From: Reyranella sp.
GTDB taxonomy: Bacteria; Pseudomonadota; Alphaproteobacteria; Reyranellales; Reyranellaceae
Assembly (NCBI GenBank): GCA_019750135.1
Contig: JAIEOV010000001.1
Coordinates: 1-61,402 of the forward strand
DNA: 61,402 nt
Direction of reading: 5' to 3'
How positions within the stretch are numbered: the first letter of the stretch is position 1; every line of letters begins with the position of its first letter. The notes beneath the pieces were generated by a model. That model did no database searches. It was not told the origin of the DNA and saw only the letters and a list, made by a program, of their open reading frames with translations. Made by a program: the position numbers and the translations under genes. Positions 1-8,268 of the stretch are shown here, one piece after another.

Positions 1-1
1 C

Positions 2-61
2 ATCTACACCGAGCAGGAGTGTTGGAACTACCTCAAACACGCCGGATACGCTTCCGATTAA
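2..61 (+). CDS. C-terminal end of a truncated-by-window CDS, possibly an IS630-type transposase
   Basis: Nineteen codons are open from base 2 to a TAA at 59-61 and end in ECWNYLKHAGYASD. The pattern E-C-x-N-Y-x-x-x-x-G-Y is reminiscent of the extreme C-terminus of IS630-family transposases, which is a judgement from memory on very little sequence. The rest of the gene lies outside the window, so it cannot be said whether the element is intact. No terminal inverted repeat or TA duplication is evident in the 25 bases that follow. It could equally be the tail of an unrelated protein. Confidence 0.4.
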   Translation: MYTEQECWNYLKHAGYASD

Positions 62-86
62 GCGCTCGCCGCTCTAGAGTTCGACC

Positions 87-926
87 ATGCCTGAAGTCGT
101 TCCTTGCCAAGGTCCCCTGGGCGCGCGCATCGAGGGTCTCGATCGCAGCCGTGCTGGCGAGCCTGAGATGGCAGCCTTCCTGAACCGCACACTGGCCGAG
201 CACCTGCTGGTCGTGGTGCCGGGCGAGCGCATGGCTCCCTCCGAAACCCTGGCGTTCGCCCGGGCCTTTGGCGAGCCGCGCACACAGCTCTTACGCTACA
301 AGCGCAGCGGCGACGTGCCGGAAGTGTCGGTCATGGTGTCGACGCTCATGGCCGACGGCACGACCGACAAGACGGCGATCCGCGCTGAGGACTGGCACAC
401 CGACGATTCGTACTTCGCTGTCCCGGCCAAGGCGACGCTGTTGCACGGCATAGAGATCCCGAGCCAGGGCGGCTCGACCTGGTTCTGCAACATGCACTCG
501 GTCTTCGAGGCGCTGCCCGAGAAACTGCGGCAGCGCATCGACGGCATGCGCGCCATCCACGGCTACGACACGCCGCGTGCCCGCAACCGGCCATCGGCAC
601 GCACGCCGCAGGAGATCGCCGAGACGCCCGACGTCGAGCATCCCCTGGTGCGCACCCATCCCGAGACCGGACGCAAGGCGCTCTATCTCAATCCCAACAG
701 GCTCGACCGCATCGTCGGGCTAGAGCGGGCCGAAAGCGACGCGCTGCTCGACGAGCTGGCCGACGAGGCGCGCAAGCCGCGGCACCATTTCGGCCATGTC
801 TGGGCGGCGGGCGACATCGTCATCTGGGACAATCGCGCCACCATGCACCGCGTGGTGATCGACTACCCGATGGGCGAACCGCGAGTGATGCAGCGCGTGC
901 TGATCGAAGGCGAGAAGCCGGTGTGA
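87..926 (+). CDS. TauD/TfdA-family Fe(II)/2-oxoglutarate-dependent dioxygenase
   Basis: A 279-residue protein of the TauD/TfdA fold. These enzymes couple decarboxylation of 2-oxoglutarate to hydroxylation of a small substrate such as taurine, alkyl sulfates or phenoxyacids, in the cytoplasm. The HxD iron-binding motif is visible as WHTDDSY (His104, Asp106), the distal iron ligand is His254 in NRATMHRVV, and Arg266 or Arg270 would hold the 2-oxoglutarate carboxylate. The length matches the family. The ATG at 87 is the first good start; the ribosome site is weak. The stop codon lies inside a perfect palindrome shared with the convergent CoA-transferase gene. The substrate cannot be told, since no sulfonate transporter or other pathway gene is adjacent. 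Confidence 0.85.
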   Translation: MPEVVPCQGPLGARIEGLDRSRAGEPEMAAFLNRTLAEHLLVVVPGERMAPSETLAFARAFGEPRTQLLRYKRSGDVPEVSVMVSTLMADGTTDKTAIRAEDWHTDDSYFAVPAKATLLHGIEIPSQGGSTWFCNMHSVFEALPEKLRQRIDGMRAIHGYDTPRARNRPSARTPQEIAETPDVEHPLVRTHPETGRKALYLNPNRLDRIVGLERAESDALLDELADEARKPRHHFGHVWAAGDIVIWDNRATMHRVVIDYPMGEPRVMQRVLIEGEKPV

Positions 927-985
927 CGGGAGCGCGGGCCTCTGGCCCGCTCTTGAATGCGGGCCAGAGGCCCGCGCTCCCGTCA
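924..985. terminator. Perfect 27-bp inverted repeat at a convergent gene end (bidirectional terminator / REP-like element)
   Basis: Bases 924-950 and 959-985 are exact reverse complements separated by eight bases. The arms contain the stop codons of both convergent genes: TGA at 924-926 for the dioxygenase and the complement of TCA at 983-985 for the CoA transferase. Each arm is itself a small hairpin (GCGGGCC-3 nt-GGCCCGC). There is no U-run, so if it terminates transcription it does so without a classic intrinsic tail. The arm carries GGAGCGCGG followed by a self-complementary block, the same design as the palindromes at 51493-51551. Confidence 0.75.
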
Positions 986-2176
986 ACGCACTGTGCCGGC
1001 TGCCTTCATCGCCTCGATCTCGGCGTCCGAAAAGCCCGCCTCGGCCAGCACTTCGACCGTCTGCTCGCCGAGCTTCGGGGCGTGCGTGAGCTTCTCGCGG
1101 TTGCCGCCGGAGAAGGTGTTGGCGGGCTTGGTGCGATGGATCTTGCCCTCGCTGGGATGGTCCTCCGATCCGAAGAAGCCGACGTCTTTCAGATGCGGGT
1201 CGGTCAGCAGGTCCTCGATCGAGTTGTAGCGGGCCGCCGGTATGTCGAGCTCGTCGAAGATCTTCAGCCACTCATCCGTGGTCTTCTGCGCGAGGCCCGA
1301 CTTGCGCACCTCGAAGTAGTCGGCGGAGTTGGCGGTGCGGCTGCCGGGGCTGTCGAAGCGCGGGTCGGTCTTGAGCTCGGGCCGGCCGATGGCGTCGAAG
1401 AAGCCGAAGGCATGGGCGTTGGTGTTGGGCGCGACGGTGATGTAGCCGTCCTTGGTGGGCAACGGCCGGTAGTCGGGGGTGAGCAGGCGGTTGTCGCCAC
1501 TGGGGCCGACAGGCGGATCGAAGGTCATGGCGCCCATGTGCTCGCTCGACACGAACGACGCCATGTTCTCCAGCATCGGCACGTCGATCGCCTCGCCCTT
1601 GCCGGTCTTCTCGCGGCGATAGAGGGCAAAGCCGATGGCTTGGGCGGCGATCAGCCCGCTGGTGTGGTCGCTCATCACCATGGGCACGAAGCGCGGCTCG
1701 CCGGTGGCGCGGGCAAGGGTGCCGGCGACGCCCGACAGGCTCTGCACGATCGGATCGTAGGCGGGGCGGTTGTAGTACCGGCCACCGCGGCCGAAGGCCA
1801 GGATCGAGCAATGGATGAGCTTGGGGTGCTTGGCCGCCAGGCTCTTGTAGTCGAGGCCGGCGCGGGCGAGGCCTTCGGGCCGCACGTTGCTCACGAACAC
1901 GTCGGCGTTCGCAATAAGCCGCTTCATCGCGGCGAGCCCGTCGGGCTTCTTGAGGTCGAGGACGATCGAGCGCTTGTTGCGATTGAAGTTGAGGAACTTG
2001 CCCGACATGCCGGGATTGCGGCTGCCGCGCGCCATGGTGCGCAGCAGGTCACCGCCCGGCGCCTCGACCTTGATCACGTCGGCGCCGTAGTCGGCCAGGG
2101 TGCGCGTGCAGATCGGCCCGACCACGACCGTCGTCAGGTCGACGACGCGCACGCCGTCGAGAGGGCCGCCATTCAT
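983..2176 (-). CDS. CaiB/BaiF-family (class III) CoA transferase
   Basis: A 397-residue class III CoA transferase, which moves coenzyme A between carboxylic acids through an aspartyl thioester. The N-terminus LDGVRVVDLTTVVVGP and the block YGADVIKVEAPGGD (about residues 30-43) are typical. The likely catalytic aspartate is Asp170 in VMSDHTSG. The start is the ATG complementary to 2174-2176, overlapping the stop of the upstream hydratase gene by four bases, which implies translational coupling. An open frame continues far upstream of this ATG to 3637, but that stretch is antisense or out of frame to recognised genes. Together with the neighbouring hydratase it suggests activation and hydration of an organic acid, comparable to the mesaconate or itaconate transferase/hydratase pairs. 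The substrate is unknown. Confidence 0.88.
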   Translation of the reverse strand: MNGGPLDGVRVVDLTTVVVGPICTRTLADYGADVIKVEAPGGDLLRTMARGSRNPGMSGKFLNFNRNKRSIVLDLKKPDGLAAMKRLIANADVFVSNVRPEGLARAGLDYKSLAAKHPKLIHCSILAFGRGGRYYNRPAYDPIVQSLSGVAGTLARATGEPRFVPMVMSDHTSGLIAAQAIGFALYRREKTGKGEAIDVPMLENMASFVSSEHMGAMTFDPPVGPSGDNRLLTPDYRPLPTKDGYITVAPNTNAHAFGFFDAIGRPELKTDPRFDSPGSRTANSADYFEVRKSGLAQKTTDEWLKIFDELDIPAARYNSIEDLLTDPHLKDVGFFGSEDHPSEGKIHRTKPANTFSGGNREKLTHAPKLGEQTVEVLAEAGFSDAEIEAMKAAGTVR

Positions 2177-3039
2177 TGCGCGAACTCCAGGTCCATCTCG
2201 CCGCACAGCACGCCGTTCTTGTCGGCCGCCCAGATCCTGAGCTTGCCGTCCTTCTGCTCCTCGCCGCGCACCTCGATGGAATCGCCGACCCACAGCGGAT
2301 GGACGAGCCGCGTGGTGTAGCCCGTGAGCTCGCCCTTGGCGTGCTTGAGGGCCGCATCGACCATCAGGTGCATCGACAGGCCGCCGTTGGAGACGATGGC
2401 CGGGTAGCCTTCCTCGCTGCGCGTGTAGTCGCCGTCGTAGTGGATGCGGTGGGCGTTCCAGGTCAGCGACGAGAAGCGGAAGTTGAGCGTGTTCGTGAGC
2501 TCGGTGCGCTCGCTCCAGGCCTGATCGGTGCGCGCCTGCGTGGGCACGGTCGCCGTGGTCTTCTGTCCCGCCGGCACGGCCTGCCGGTAGATCGCGTCCA
2601 TCTCGTCGACGGCGAGGACCTTGCCGCCCTGCTCGTAGGTGTGGCGCATGGTCAGCACGAAGATATCGCCCGAGCGGCCGCTCTTGGGGACGATGTTGGC
2701 CACCTCGGCCTTCTTCACGGCGGGTTCGCCGGCGCGCAGCCGGGCCATGATCTTGGTGCGACGGCCGGCGCCCATGCGGCGCGGCATGGGAATCGGCGGC
2801 AGCACGACGCCCTTCTTGGCGTGGCCGTCGGGGCCGATCTCGCTCTGCAGCACCGTCTCGACACCGACGAAAGTGAACCAGTGCGGCGGCAGCTCGGTGC
2901 CGCGCACGATCGTCGCCGGATCGACGTTGAAGGTGCCGGCGGCACGCCGCACCGACATCAGCCCGACATCGTCCTCGGTGGTGCGCACGCGGCCGATCCA
3001 GGGCCGCAGATCCTTCATCGCCTCGTCCATCCAGCTCAT
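2173..3039 (-). CDS. HTD2/MaoC-type acyl-CoA hydratase with FAS1-like dehydratase domain
   Basis: A 288-residue double hot-dog protein of the type annotated as MaoC N-terminal/FAS1-like dehydratase, HTD2 or mesaconyl-C4-CoA hydratase. The N-terminal half (about 10-150) contains the LPPHWFTFV block; the C-terminal half (about 165-285) contains NAHRIHYDGDYTRSEEGYP, the usual signature around the catalytic Asp/His of these hydratases. Such enzymes add or remove water across a double bond of an enoyl-CoA. The ATG at 3037-3039 is preceded by a GGAGGA site. It overlaps the CoA transferase start by ATGA and lies 66 bp after the SnoaL-like gene, so the three form one operon. The exact substrate is not deducible. 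Confidence 0.8.
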   Translation of the reverse strand: MSWMDEAMKDLRPWIGRVRTTEDDVGLMSVRRAAGTFNVDPATIVRGTELPPHWFTFVGVETVLQSEIGPDGHAKKGVVLPPIPMPRRMGAGRRTKIMARLRAGEPAVKKAEVANIVPKSGRSGDIFVLTMRHTYEQGGKVLAVDEMDAIYRQAVPAGQKTTATVPTQARTDQAWSERTELTNTLNFRFSSLTWNAHRIHYDGDYTRSEEGYPAIVSNGGLSMHLMVDAALKHAKGELTGYTTRLVHPLWVGDSIEVRGEEQKDGKLRIWAADKNGVLCGEMDLEFAQ

Positions 3040-3105
3040 CGCGTCGTCCTCCGTGGGCGCGGGAAAATCGCACGCCCGGGAGCGAAGAAGAAGAGCCGGC
3101 TTTCG

Positions 3106-3531
3106 CTACGTGCGCCGGTCGCGCGCCGACAGCAACGCCTTGAGGCCCTGCCAGCCCCAGTAGACGCGGTGATAGACGATCAGGCCGTTCTCGATATCCA
3201 TCGATTCGAACAGGTCGACCTGTGTGCCGCCGCTGGGCGTGAGCCGCGGATATTCCCAGGTGAGCAGCTTGCCGTTGGAGAAGAAGAGCCCGCTGCGATA
3301 GAGCTCGGTGAACTCCGCCTTGAGGTTCACGAAATTGCGGGCGAACAGTTTCTCGATCTCGCTGTGGCCGCGCAAAATGCCGTCGTCGCGCTCGGGGAAC
3401 TGCGCCAGGACGGTCGGGCTCTCGAACACGGCGTGCTCGGCATAGAGCGCCATCAGGCCGGCGAGATCCTGTGACATCAGCGTCTTGTGCCACTGTTCGT
3501 AGATGTGGCGGATCTGGGCGTCTGATGACAT
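3106..3531 (-). CDS. SnoaL-like / NTF2-fold protein
   Basis: A 141-residue single-domain protein with the NTF2/SnoaL cone-fold pattern: an N-terminal helix (IRHIYEQWHKTLMSQDLAGLMALYAEHAVF) summarised by W-x15-ALYAEHAVFESP, a mid-region with RGHSEIEKLF, and the closing strand LIVYHRVYWGW. Members include polyketide cyclases, ketosteroid isomerases and many proteins of unknown role. The start was placed at the ATG complementary to 3529-3531 because it has an AGGAG site seven bases upstream; a frame open to 3597 would run through an operator-like palindrome. First gene of the operon with the hydratase and CoA transferase. A catalytic activity cannot be assigned. Confidence 0.7.
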   Translation of the reverse strand: MSSDAQIRHIYEQWHKTLMSQDLAGLMALYAEHAVFESPTVLAQFPERDDGILRGHSEIEKLFARNFVNLKAEFTELYRSGLFFSNGKLLTWEYPRLTPSGGTQVDLFESMDIENGLIVYHRVYWGWQGLKALLSARDRRT

Positions 3532-3574
3532 GGCGGCTCTCCTGGTGAACGGGAGCAAGCCAATAGCCTGGTCC

Positions 3575-3596
3575 TGCTGACAGCGTTGTGTCAGCA
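3575..3596. promoter_or_regulatory. Operator-like perfect palindrome TGCTGACA-N6-TGTCAGCA
   Basis: Two exact 8-bp arms flank a 6-bp centre (GCGTTG). The site lies 44 bp upstream of the SnoaL-like start and just outside the glnA terminator, which is the only stretch available for the promoter of the SnoaL-hydratase-CoA transferase operon. The size and spacing suit a dimeric TetR, GntR or MarR-type repressor. No T-run follows on either strand, so it is unlikely to be a terminator. Confidence 0.6.
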
Positions 3597-3600
3597 ACGC

Positions 3601-3633
3601 ACAAAAAGAAAAGGGGACCAGAAGGTCCCCTTT
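3601..3633 (-). terminator. Intrinsic terminator of the glnB-glnA operon
   Basis: Read on the minus strand, a 10-bp perfect stem (arms at 3624-3633 and 3610-3619, loop 3620-3623) is followed by TTCTTTTTGT. It starts 20 bp after the glnA stop codon. A textbook rho-independent terminator separating glnA from the downstream SnoaL operon on the same strand. Confidence 0.9.
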
Positions 3634-3652
3634 CCATCGATCTCCGTCTCGC

Positions 3653-5059
3653 TCAGATCGAGTAGTACATCTTGTACTCGACCGGCGCCGGCTGGTGCTC
3701 CCAGTTGTAGACCTCTTCCCACTTGAGCTCCATGTAGGCGTCGATCTGGTCGTCGGTGAACACGCCGCCCTTGGTGAGGAAGGAGCGGTCGGCGTCGAGG
3801 CTGTTCAGGGCCTCGCGCAGCGAGCCGGCCACGGTCGGCACCTTCGTCAGCTCTTCCGGCGGCAGGTCGTACAGGTTCTTGTCCATCGGGTCGCCCGGAT
3901 GGATCTTGTTCTGGATGCCGTCGATGCCGGCCATCAGCATCGCCGCGAAGGCGAGGTAGGGATTGGCCGACGGATCGGGGAAGCGGACTTCGACGCGCTT
4001 GCCCTTGGGCGAGGACGCGTAGGGAATGCGGCACGAGGCCGAGCGGTTGCGCGAGGAGTAGGCCAGCAGCACCGGCGCCTCGAAGCCCGGGATGACGCGC
4101 TTGTAGGAGTTGGTGCTGGCGTTGCAGAAGGCGTTGAGCGCCTTGGCGTGCTTGATGATGCCGCCGATGTAGTACAGCGCGGTCTCCGACAGGTCGGCAT
4201 AGCCCGAGCCCGCGAACAGCGGCTTGTTGTCCTTCCAGATCGACTGGTGGGTGTGCATGCCCGAGCCGTTGTCGCCGTACAGCGGCTTCGGCATGAAGGT
4301 CAGCGTCTTGCCGTAGCTGTGGGCGACGTTGTGCAGGGTGTACTTGTACTTCTGCACGTTGTCGGCGGTCTTCACCAGGGTGTCGAACTTGAAGCCGAGC
4401 TCGTTCTGCGCCGGCGCCACCTCGTGGTGATGGATCTCCATGACCAGACCCATGTCGGTGCAGACCGACATCATCTCGGCACGCAGGTCATTCATCGAAT
4501 CGACCGGCTGGACGGGGAAGTAGCCGCCCTTGACGCCCGGACGATGGGCCATGTTGCCGCCCTCGAACTCGGCGCCCGAATTCCACGGCGATTCGCTCGA
4601 GGTGACCTTGTAGAAGCTGCCGCCCATCGAGACGTCGAAGCGGACGTCGTCGAACACGAAGAACTCGAGCTCGGGGCCGAACACGGCGGTGTCGCCGACG
4701 CCGGCCGACTTCAGGAACGACTCGGCGCGCTTGGCGGTCGAGCGCGGGCAGCGGGCATAGAGCTGTCCGGTCGAAGGCTCGACGACGTCGCAGTTGATGA
4801 TCAGGGTCGTCTGGGCGGCGAAGGGATCGAGCACCGCGGTGGACGTGTCGGGCATCAGGATCATGTCCGACTCGTTGATCGCCTTCCAGCCGGCAATCGA
4901 GGAACCGTCGAACATCACGCCGTCGACGAAGGTGCCTTCATCGGTGGCCGAGGCCATGCGCGCGGTATGCTGCCACTTGCCGCGCGGATCGGTGAAGCGG
5001 AAGTCGACGAACTTGACGTCCTTTTCCTTGATCAGCGCGAGAACCTGCTTGGCGTCCAT
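3653..5059 (-). CDS. glnA: Glutamine synthetase type I
   Basis: ATP-dependent ligation of ammonia to glutamate, the main ammonia-assimilation step, by a cytoplasmic dodecamer. The 468-residue length is that of bacterial GSI-beta. Recognisable blocks include FDGSSIAGW, the metal and glutamate-binding stretch [20 protein letters not shown], the ATP loop [16 protein letters not shown] and [10 protein letters not shown]. Tyr397 lies in NLYDLPPEE, the site adenylylated by GlnE in enterobacterial-type enzymes, so post-translational control by adenylylation is expected. It lies 55 bp downstream of glnB on the same strand and ends in an intrinsic terminator. The ATG start (5057-5059) has an AAGGGAAG site. 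Confidence 0.97.
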   Translation of the reverse strand: MDAKQVLALIKEKDVKFVDFRFTDPRGKWQHTARMASATDEGTFVDGVMFDGSSIAGWKAINESDMILMPDTSTAVLDPFAAQTTLIINCDVVEPSTGQLYARCPRSTAKRAESFLKSAGVGDTAVFGPELEFFVFDDVRFDVSMGGSFYKVTSSESPWNSGAEFEGGNMAHRPGVKGGYFPVQPVDSMNDLRAEMMSVCTDMGLVMEIHHHEVAPAQNELGFKFDTLVKTADNVQKYKYTLHNVAHSYGKTLTFMPKPLYGDNGSGMHTHQSIWKDNKPLFAGSGYADLSETALYYIGGIIKHAKALNAFCNASTNSYKRVIPGFEAPVLLAYSSRNRSASCRIPYASSPKGKRVEVRFPDPSANPYLAFAAMLMAGIDGIQNKIHPGDPMDKNLYDLPPEELTKVPTVAGSLREALNSLDADRSFLTKGGVFTDDQIDAYMELKWEEVYNWEHQPAPVEYKMYYSI

Positions 5060-5114
5060 GTGTCGTACTTCCCTTTCTTGTGGTCGGGTTGCCTCTGCCC
5101 CCAGAGGCTAGGTC

Positions 5115-5516
<402 letters not shown>

Positions 5517-5523
5517 TCAAGGA

Positions 5524-5539
5524 AGCAGAGTTCATGCCA
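5524..5539 (-). promoter_or_regulatory. Sigma-54 (RpoN) promoter of glnB-glnA
   Basis: On the minus strand the sequence reads TGGCATG-AACT-CTGC-T. This keeps the invariant GG (-24) and GC (-12) exactly ten bases apart and differs at two positions from the TGGCACG-N4-TTGCW consensus. It is about 70 bp upstream of the glnB start. Nitrogen-regulated sigma-54 control of glnBA is established in many proteobacteria. No clear NtrC site was recognised upstream. Confidence 0.7.
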
Positions 5540-5655
5540 TACTTATCAACAACGGCTGGCCGTGAATTGAACGCCTTGGCTGACCATTCCGTGGGCTGAT
5601 TGTCGAATTTCAGGGCAGAAAACTGCTTAATACGAAGTCACAGACGAGTGCGCTT

Positions 5656-6822
5656 ATGAAACCCGTGAATTCATTGATGTCCGGCCTCGGCACGACGGTC
5701 TTCGAAGTGATGTCGGCCCTGGCTCGCGAGCATCAGTCGGTAAACCTCGGCCAGGGCTTCCCTGACGACAAAGGACCGGAAGAGGTGAGGGCCGCGGCCG
5801 CCGACTATCTGATGAAGGGCCACAACCAGTACCCGCCGATGATGGGCATCCCCGAGTTGCGCCAGGCCGTGGCCGAGCATGCCAAGCGGTTCCAGGGCCT
5901 CGACGTCGACTGGCAGGACGAGGTGCTGGTGACCTCGGGCGCGACCGAGGCTCTGGGTGACTGCCTGTTCGGCCTGATCGAGCCGGGCGACGAGGTCGTG
6001 CTGATCGAGCCGCTCTACGATTCCTATTTGCCGATCGTGCGCCGGGCAGGGGGCATCCCCAAGCTGGTGCGCGTGGAACCGCCGACATGGCGCCTGCCGC
6101 GCGAAGAACTGGCCGCGGCCTTCAGCGATCGCACCAAGCTCATCCTGTTCAACACGCCGATGAACCCCTGCTCGAAGGTGTTCGATCGCGACGAACTCGA
6201 TTTCATCGCCGGGCTCTGTCTCAAGCACGATGCCTATGCCGTATGCGATGAAGTCTACGAGCACATCATCTTCGACGATCGACGGCATCTGTCGATCATG
6301 ACGCTGCCCGACATGCGCGAGCGCACGGTGCGCATCGGCTCGGCCGGCAAGAGTTTCAGCCTGACGGGCTGGAAGGTGGGCTACGTCACGGCGGCGCGCG
6401 AACTGATGAAGGTCATCGCCAAGACGCATCAATTCATGACCTTCACCACGCCGCCCAACCTGCAGTGGGGGGCGGCGACCGGGCTGCGCCTGGGCGACGG
6501 CTACTTCTCCGGCCTCGCCGCCGACATGCAGCGCAAGCGTGACCGCCTGGCCCACGCCTTGTCCGAGATCGGTTTCGACGTCCTGCCGGCGCACGGCACC
6601 TACTTCGTGACGACCGATTTCCGGCCGTTGGGCTTCAACGGCACGGACGAGGATTTTTGCCGCCACATCACGGTCGAGGCCGGAGTGACGGCCGTGCCGG
6701 TCAGCGCCTTCTACGACGCCCCCCAGCGTGCGCCACGCCATCTGGCGCGCTTTTGTTTTTGCAAGCACGACGAGACGCTCGACAGTGCAATCGACCGGCT
6801 TGGACGGCATTTCAGGAAATGA
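5656..6822 (+). CDS. PLP-dependent class I/II aminotransferase
   Basis: A 388-residue fold-type I aminotransferase. PLP would bind Lys232 in SAGKSFSLTGWK, and the NTPMNPCSK and CDEVYEHIIFD blocks (about 166-207) are the usual cofactor and substrate contacts. The N-terminal VNLGQGFPDDKGP resembles the kynurenine/glutamine transaminase and methionine aminotransferase (YbdL-like) group, which transfer the amino group of methionine, glutamine or aromatic amino acids to a 2-oxo acid. The substrate is not certain. It is divergent from glnB, sharing a 200-bp intergenic region, and its ATG follows a rather A/T-rich stretch without a strong ribosome site. Confidence 0.87.
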   Translation: MKPVNSLMSGLGTTVFEVMSALAREHQSVNLGQGFPDDKGPEEVRAAAADYLMKGHNQYPPMMGIPELRQAVAEHAKRFQGLDVDWQDEVLVTSGATEALGDCLFGLIEPGDEVVLIEPLYDSYLPIVRRAGGIPKLVRVEPPTWRLPREELAAAFSDRTKLILFNTPMNPCSKVFDRDELDFIAGLCLKHDAYAVCDEVYEHIIFDDRRHLSIMTLPDMRERTVRIGSAGKSFSLTGWKVGYVTAARELMKVIAKTHQFMTFTTPPNLQWGAATGLRLGDGYFSGLAADMQRKRDRLAHALSEIGFDVLPAHGTYFVTTDFRPLGFNGTDEDFCRHITVEAGVTAVPVSAFYDAPQRAPRHLARFCFCKHDETLDSAIDRLGRHFRK

Positions 6823-6873
6823 TGCCAGGCGGGATGTGGGATTTTTCACGTTCAGACGTGCTTCATGATCGTT

Positions 6874-6883
6874 ACAATTTGCA
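6874..6883 (+). repeat. ACAATTTGCA motif, copy 1, upstream of the TetR array
   Basis: The decamer ACAATTTGCA lies about 80 bp before the first TetR-like gene. Closely matching copies occur at 8940-8949 and 8961-8970 before the fourth. Being found only in the two non-coding gaps of this array, it is a candidate regulator-binding half-site. Confidence 0.4.
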
Positions 6884-6961
6884 CCGCTGACCTCCCCCAA
6901 GTGTGCATGTACTTCCTGCACCTCGATTGCTAATATATTGGTTGCAGCCGGAGGCGCCGAG

Positions 6962-7645
6962 ATGCGAAATGTCGTGTCGCGGCGGCCGCCGTCCCCTGAC
7001 CTGACGAAGAACGTGTCCACCACCACGACCACAGCCCCAAGACCTGCCCGCATCGACGGTCGCCGCCTGCGAAGCGAGCGAACCAAGCAGTTGATCATCG
7101 AGGCTTACCTCGCCCTGCTGCGCGAGAACCCGATCACGCCGATGCCGACGGCGGCGCGCATCGCCGAGCGTGCCGGTTATTCGGTGCGCTCGATCTTCGA
7201 GCGCTTTCCCGATCTCAACAAGCTCAGGGCCGCGGCGGCTGACTATCAGCTTGCCCAGGCGGCGGCGCTTGCCCCGCCGCGCAATATCGACGGGGATCGC
7301 CACACGCGGATCAAGTCGCAGGTCGAGACCCGCGCCGGCACTTGCGAACGCGGCGTGGCGCTGTGGCGGGTGCTGATTTTCAGCGTCGATCAGGACGAAG
7401 ATCTGAAGCCGCGGATCCGCGTTGCCCGCGAGCGCACCATCGAGCGCATGGAGATCATGTACCGGCCCGAGCTCTCGGCACTGCCGGAGCGCGAGCGCAA
7501 GCATCTGCTGATCGCGCTCGAGGCCATCACCGACATCGAGAGCTGGGCCCGCATGCGCGAGCTCTACGGCCTGTCGTTCGAGGAGGCGTGCGGCGTGTGG
7601 ATTCGCGCGATCGACCGGATGTTGCCGGCGACTCCGTCGAGTTGA
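6962..7645 (+). CDS. TetR-family transcriptional regulator, array member 1
   Basis: A 227-residue regulator with an N-terminal TetR-type helix-turn-helix: RIDGRRLRSERTKQLIIEAY leads into PTAARIAERAGYSVRSIFERFPD at about residues 60-85. The C-terminal half would be the ligand-binding and dimerisation domain and ends ESWARMRELYGLSFEEACGVW. The ATG at 6962 has a GGAGG site seven bases upstream and is preferred to a TTG at 6938. About 27 extra residues rich in Ser/Thr/Pro precede the DNA-binding domain. It is the first of four adjacent paralogues and is followed eight bases later by the next. Target and ligand are unknown. Confidence 0.85.
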   Translation: MRNVVSRRPPSPDLTKNVSTTTTTAPRPARIDGRRLRSERTKQLIIEAYLALLRENPITPMPTAARIAERAGYSVRSIFERFPDLNKLRAAAADYQLAQAAALAPPRNIDGDRHTRIKSQVETRAGTCERGVALWRVLIFSVDQDEDLKPRIRVARERTIERMEIMYRPELSALPERERKHLLIALEAITDIESWARMRELYGLSFEEACGVWIRAIDRMLPATPSS

Positions 7646-7653
7646 GCACGACG

Positions 7654-8268
7654 ATGGGCTCGCCTTCGTCTTCCCCGGACGGCCGGCGCCTGCGCAGCGA
7701 GCGGACCAAGCAGTCGATCATGGAGGCCTATATCGAGCTGCTGCGCGAGCGACCCGAGCTGCCCACCGCCGCCCAGATTGCCGCCCGGGCCGGCATCTCG
7801 ACTCGCTCGGTCTTCGAGCGGTTCGTCGACCTGCAGCGGCTCAGCCTCGCGACCGTGGACCATGCCTTCGCGATGGGCGAGACGCAGGCCGTTGCGCGCA
7901 ACGTCGATGGCGACCGGCAAACCCGCGTGCGCTCGCATGTCGAGACGCGCGCCCGGACCTGCGAGCATTGGCTGCCGGTATGGCGCGTCGTCATCGCCAA
8001 CCTGGGCAAGCTCGACGCGTTGCGTGAACGCGTTCGCTTCATTCGGCTGGCAATCGTCAAGCGCATGGAGTTGATGTACCGGCCGGAGCTGGATGGTCTT
8101 TCCGCCCAGGAGCGGCGCGACCTCCTGATCGCGCTCGAGGCGTTGATCGATTTCGAGAGCTGGGGCCGCATGCGCGAGGGCCATGGCCTGTCATTCGACG
8201 AGGCGTGCTCGGTGTGGATACGGATGATCGATCGCCTGCTTCCGCCGACGCCACTCGGCCGGCCATGA
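7654..8268 (+). CDS. TetR-family transcriptional regulator, array member 2
   Basis: A 204-residue paralogue of its neighbours, starting at ATG 7654 (a TTG at 7642 overlapping the previous stop is an alternative). The helix-turn-helix reads PTAAQIAARAGISTRSVFERFVD, differing from the other three in IST for YSV and V for P, so its DNA specificity may have drifted. The C-terminal block ESWGRMREGHGLSFDEACSVW is conserved with the others. Its stop overlaps the next start by ATGA, so members 1-3 form one transcription unit. Confidence 0.83.
   Translation: MGSPSSSPDGRRLRSERTKQSIMEAYIELLRERPELPTAAQIAARAGISTRSVFERFVDLQRLSLATVDHAFAMGETQAVARNVDGDRQTRVRSHVETRARTCEHWLPVWRVVIANLGKLDALRERVRFIRLAIVKRMELMYRPELDGLSAQERRDLLIALEALIDFESWGRMREGHGLSFDEACSVWIRMIDRLLPPTPLGRP

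Noticed and set aside
923..2320. Plus-strand open frame of 465 codons
   Set aside because: It is antisense to the CoA transferase and hydratase genes and has no family resemblance; long antisense frames are normal at this GC content.
2177..3637. Upstream extension of the CoA transferase frame to 3637
   Set aside because: Runs out of frame through the hydratase and SnoaL genes and carries no conserved sequence; the family N-terminus begins at 2176.
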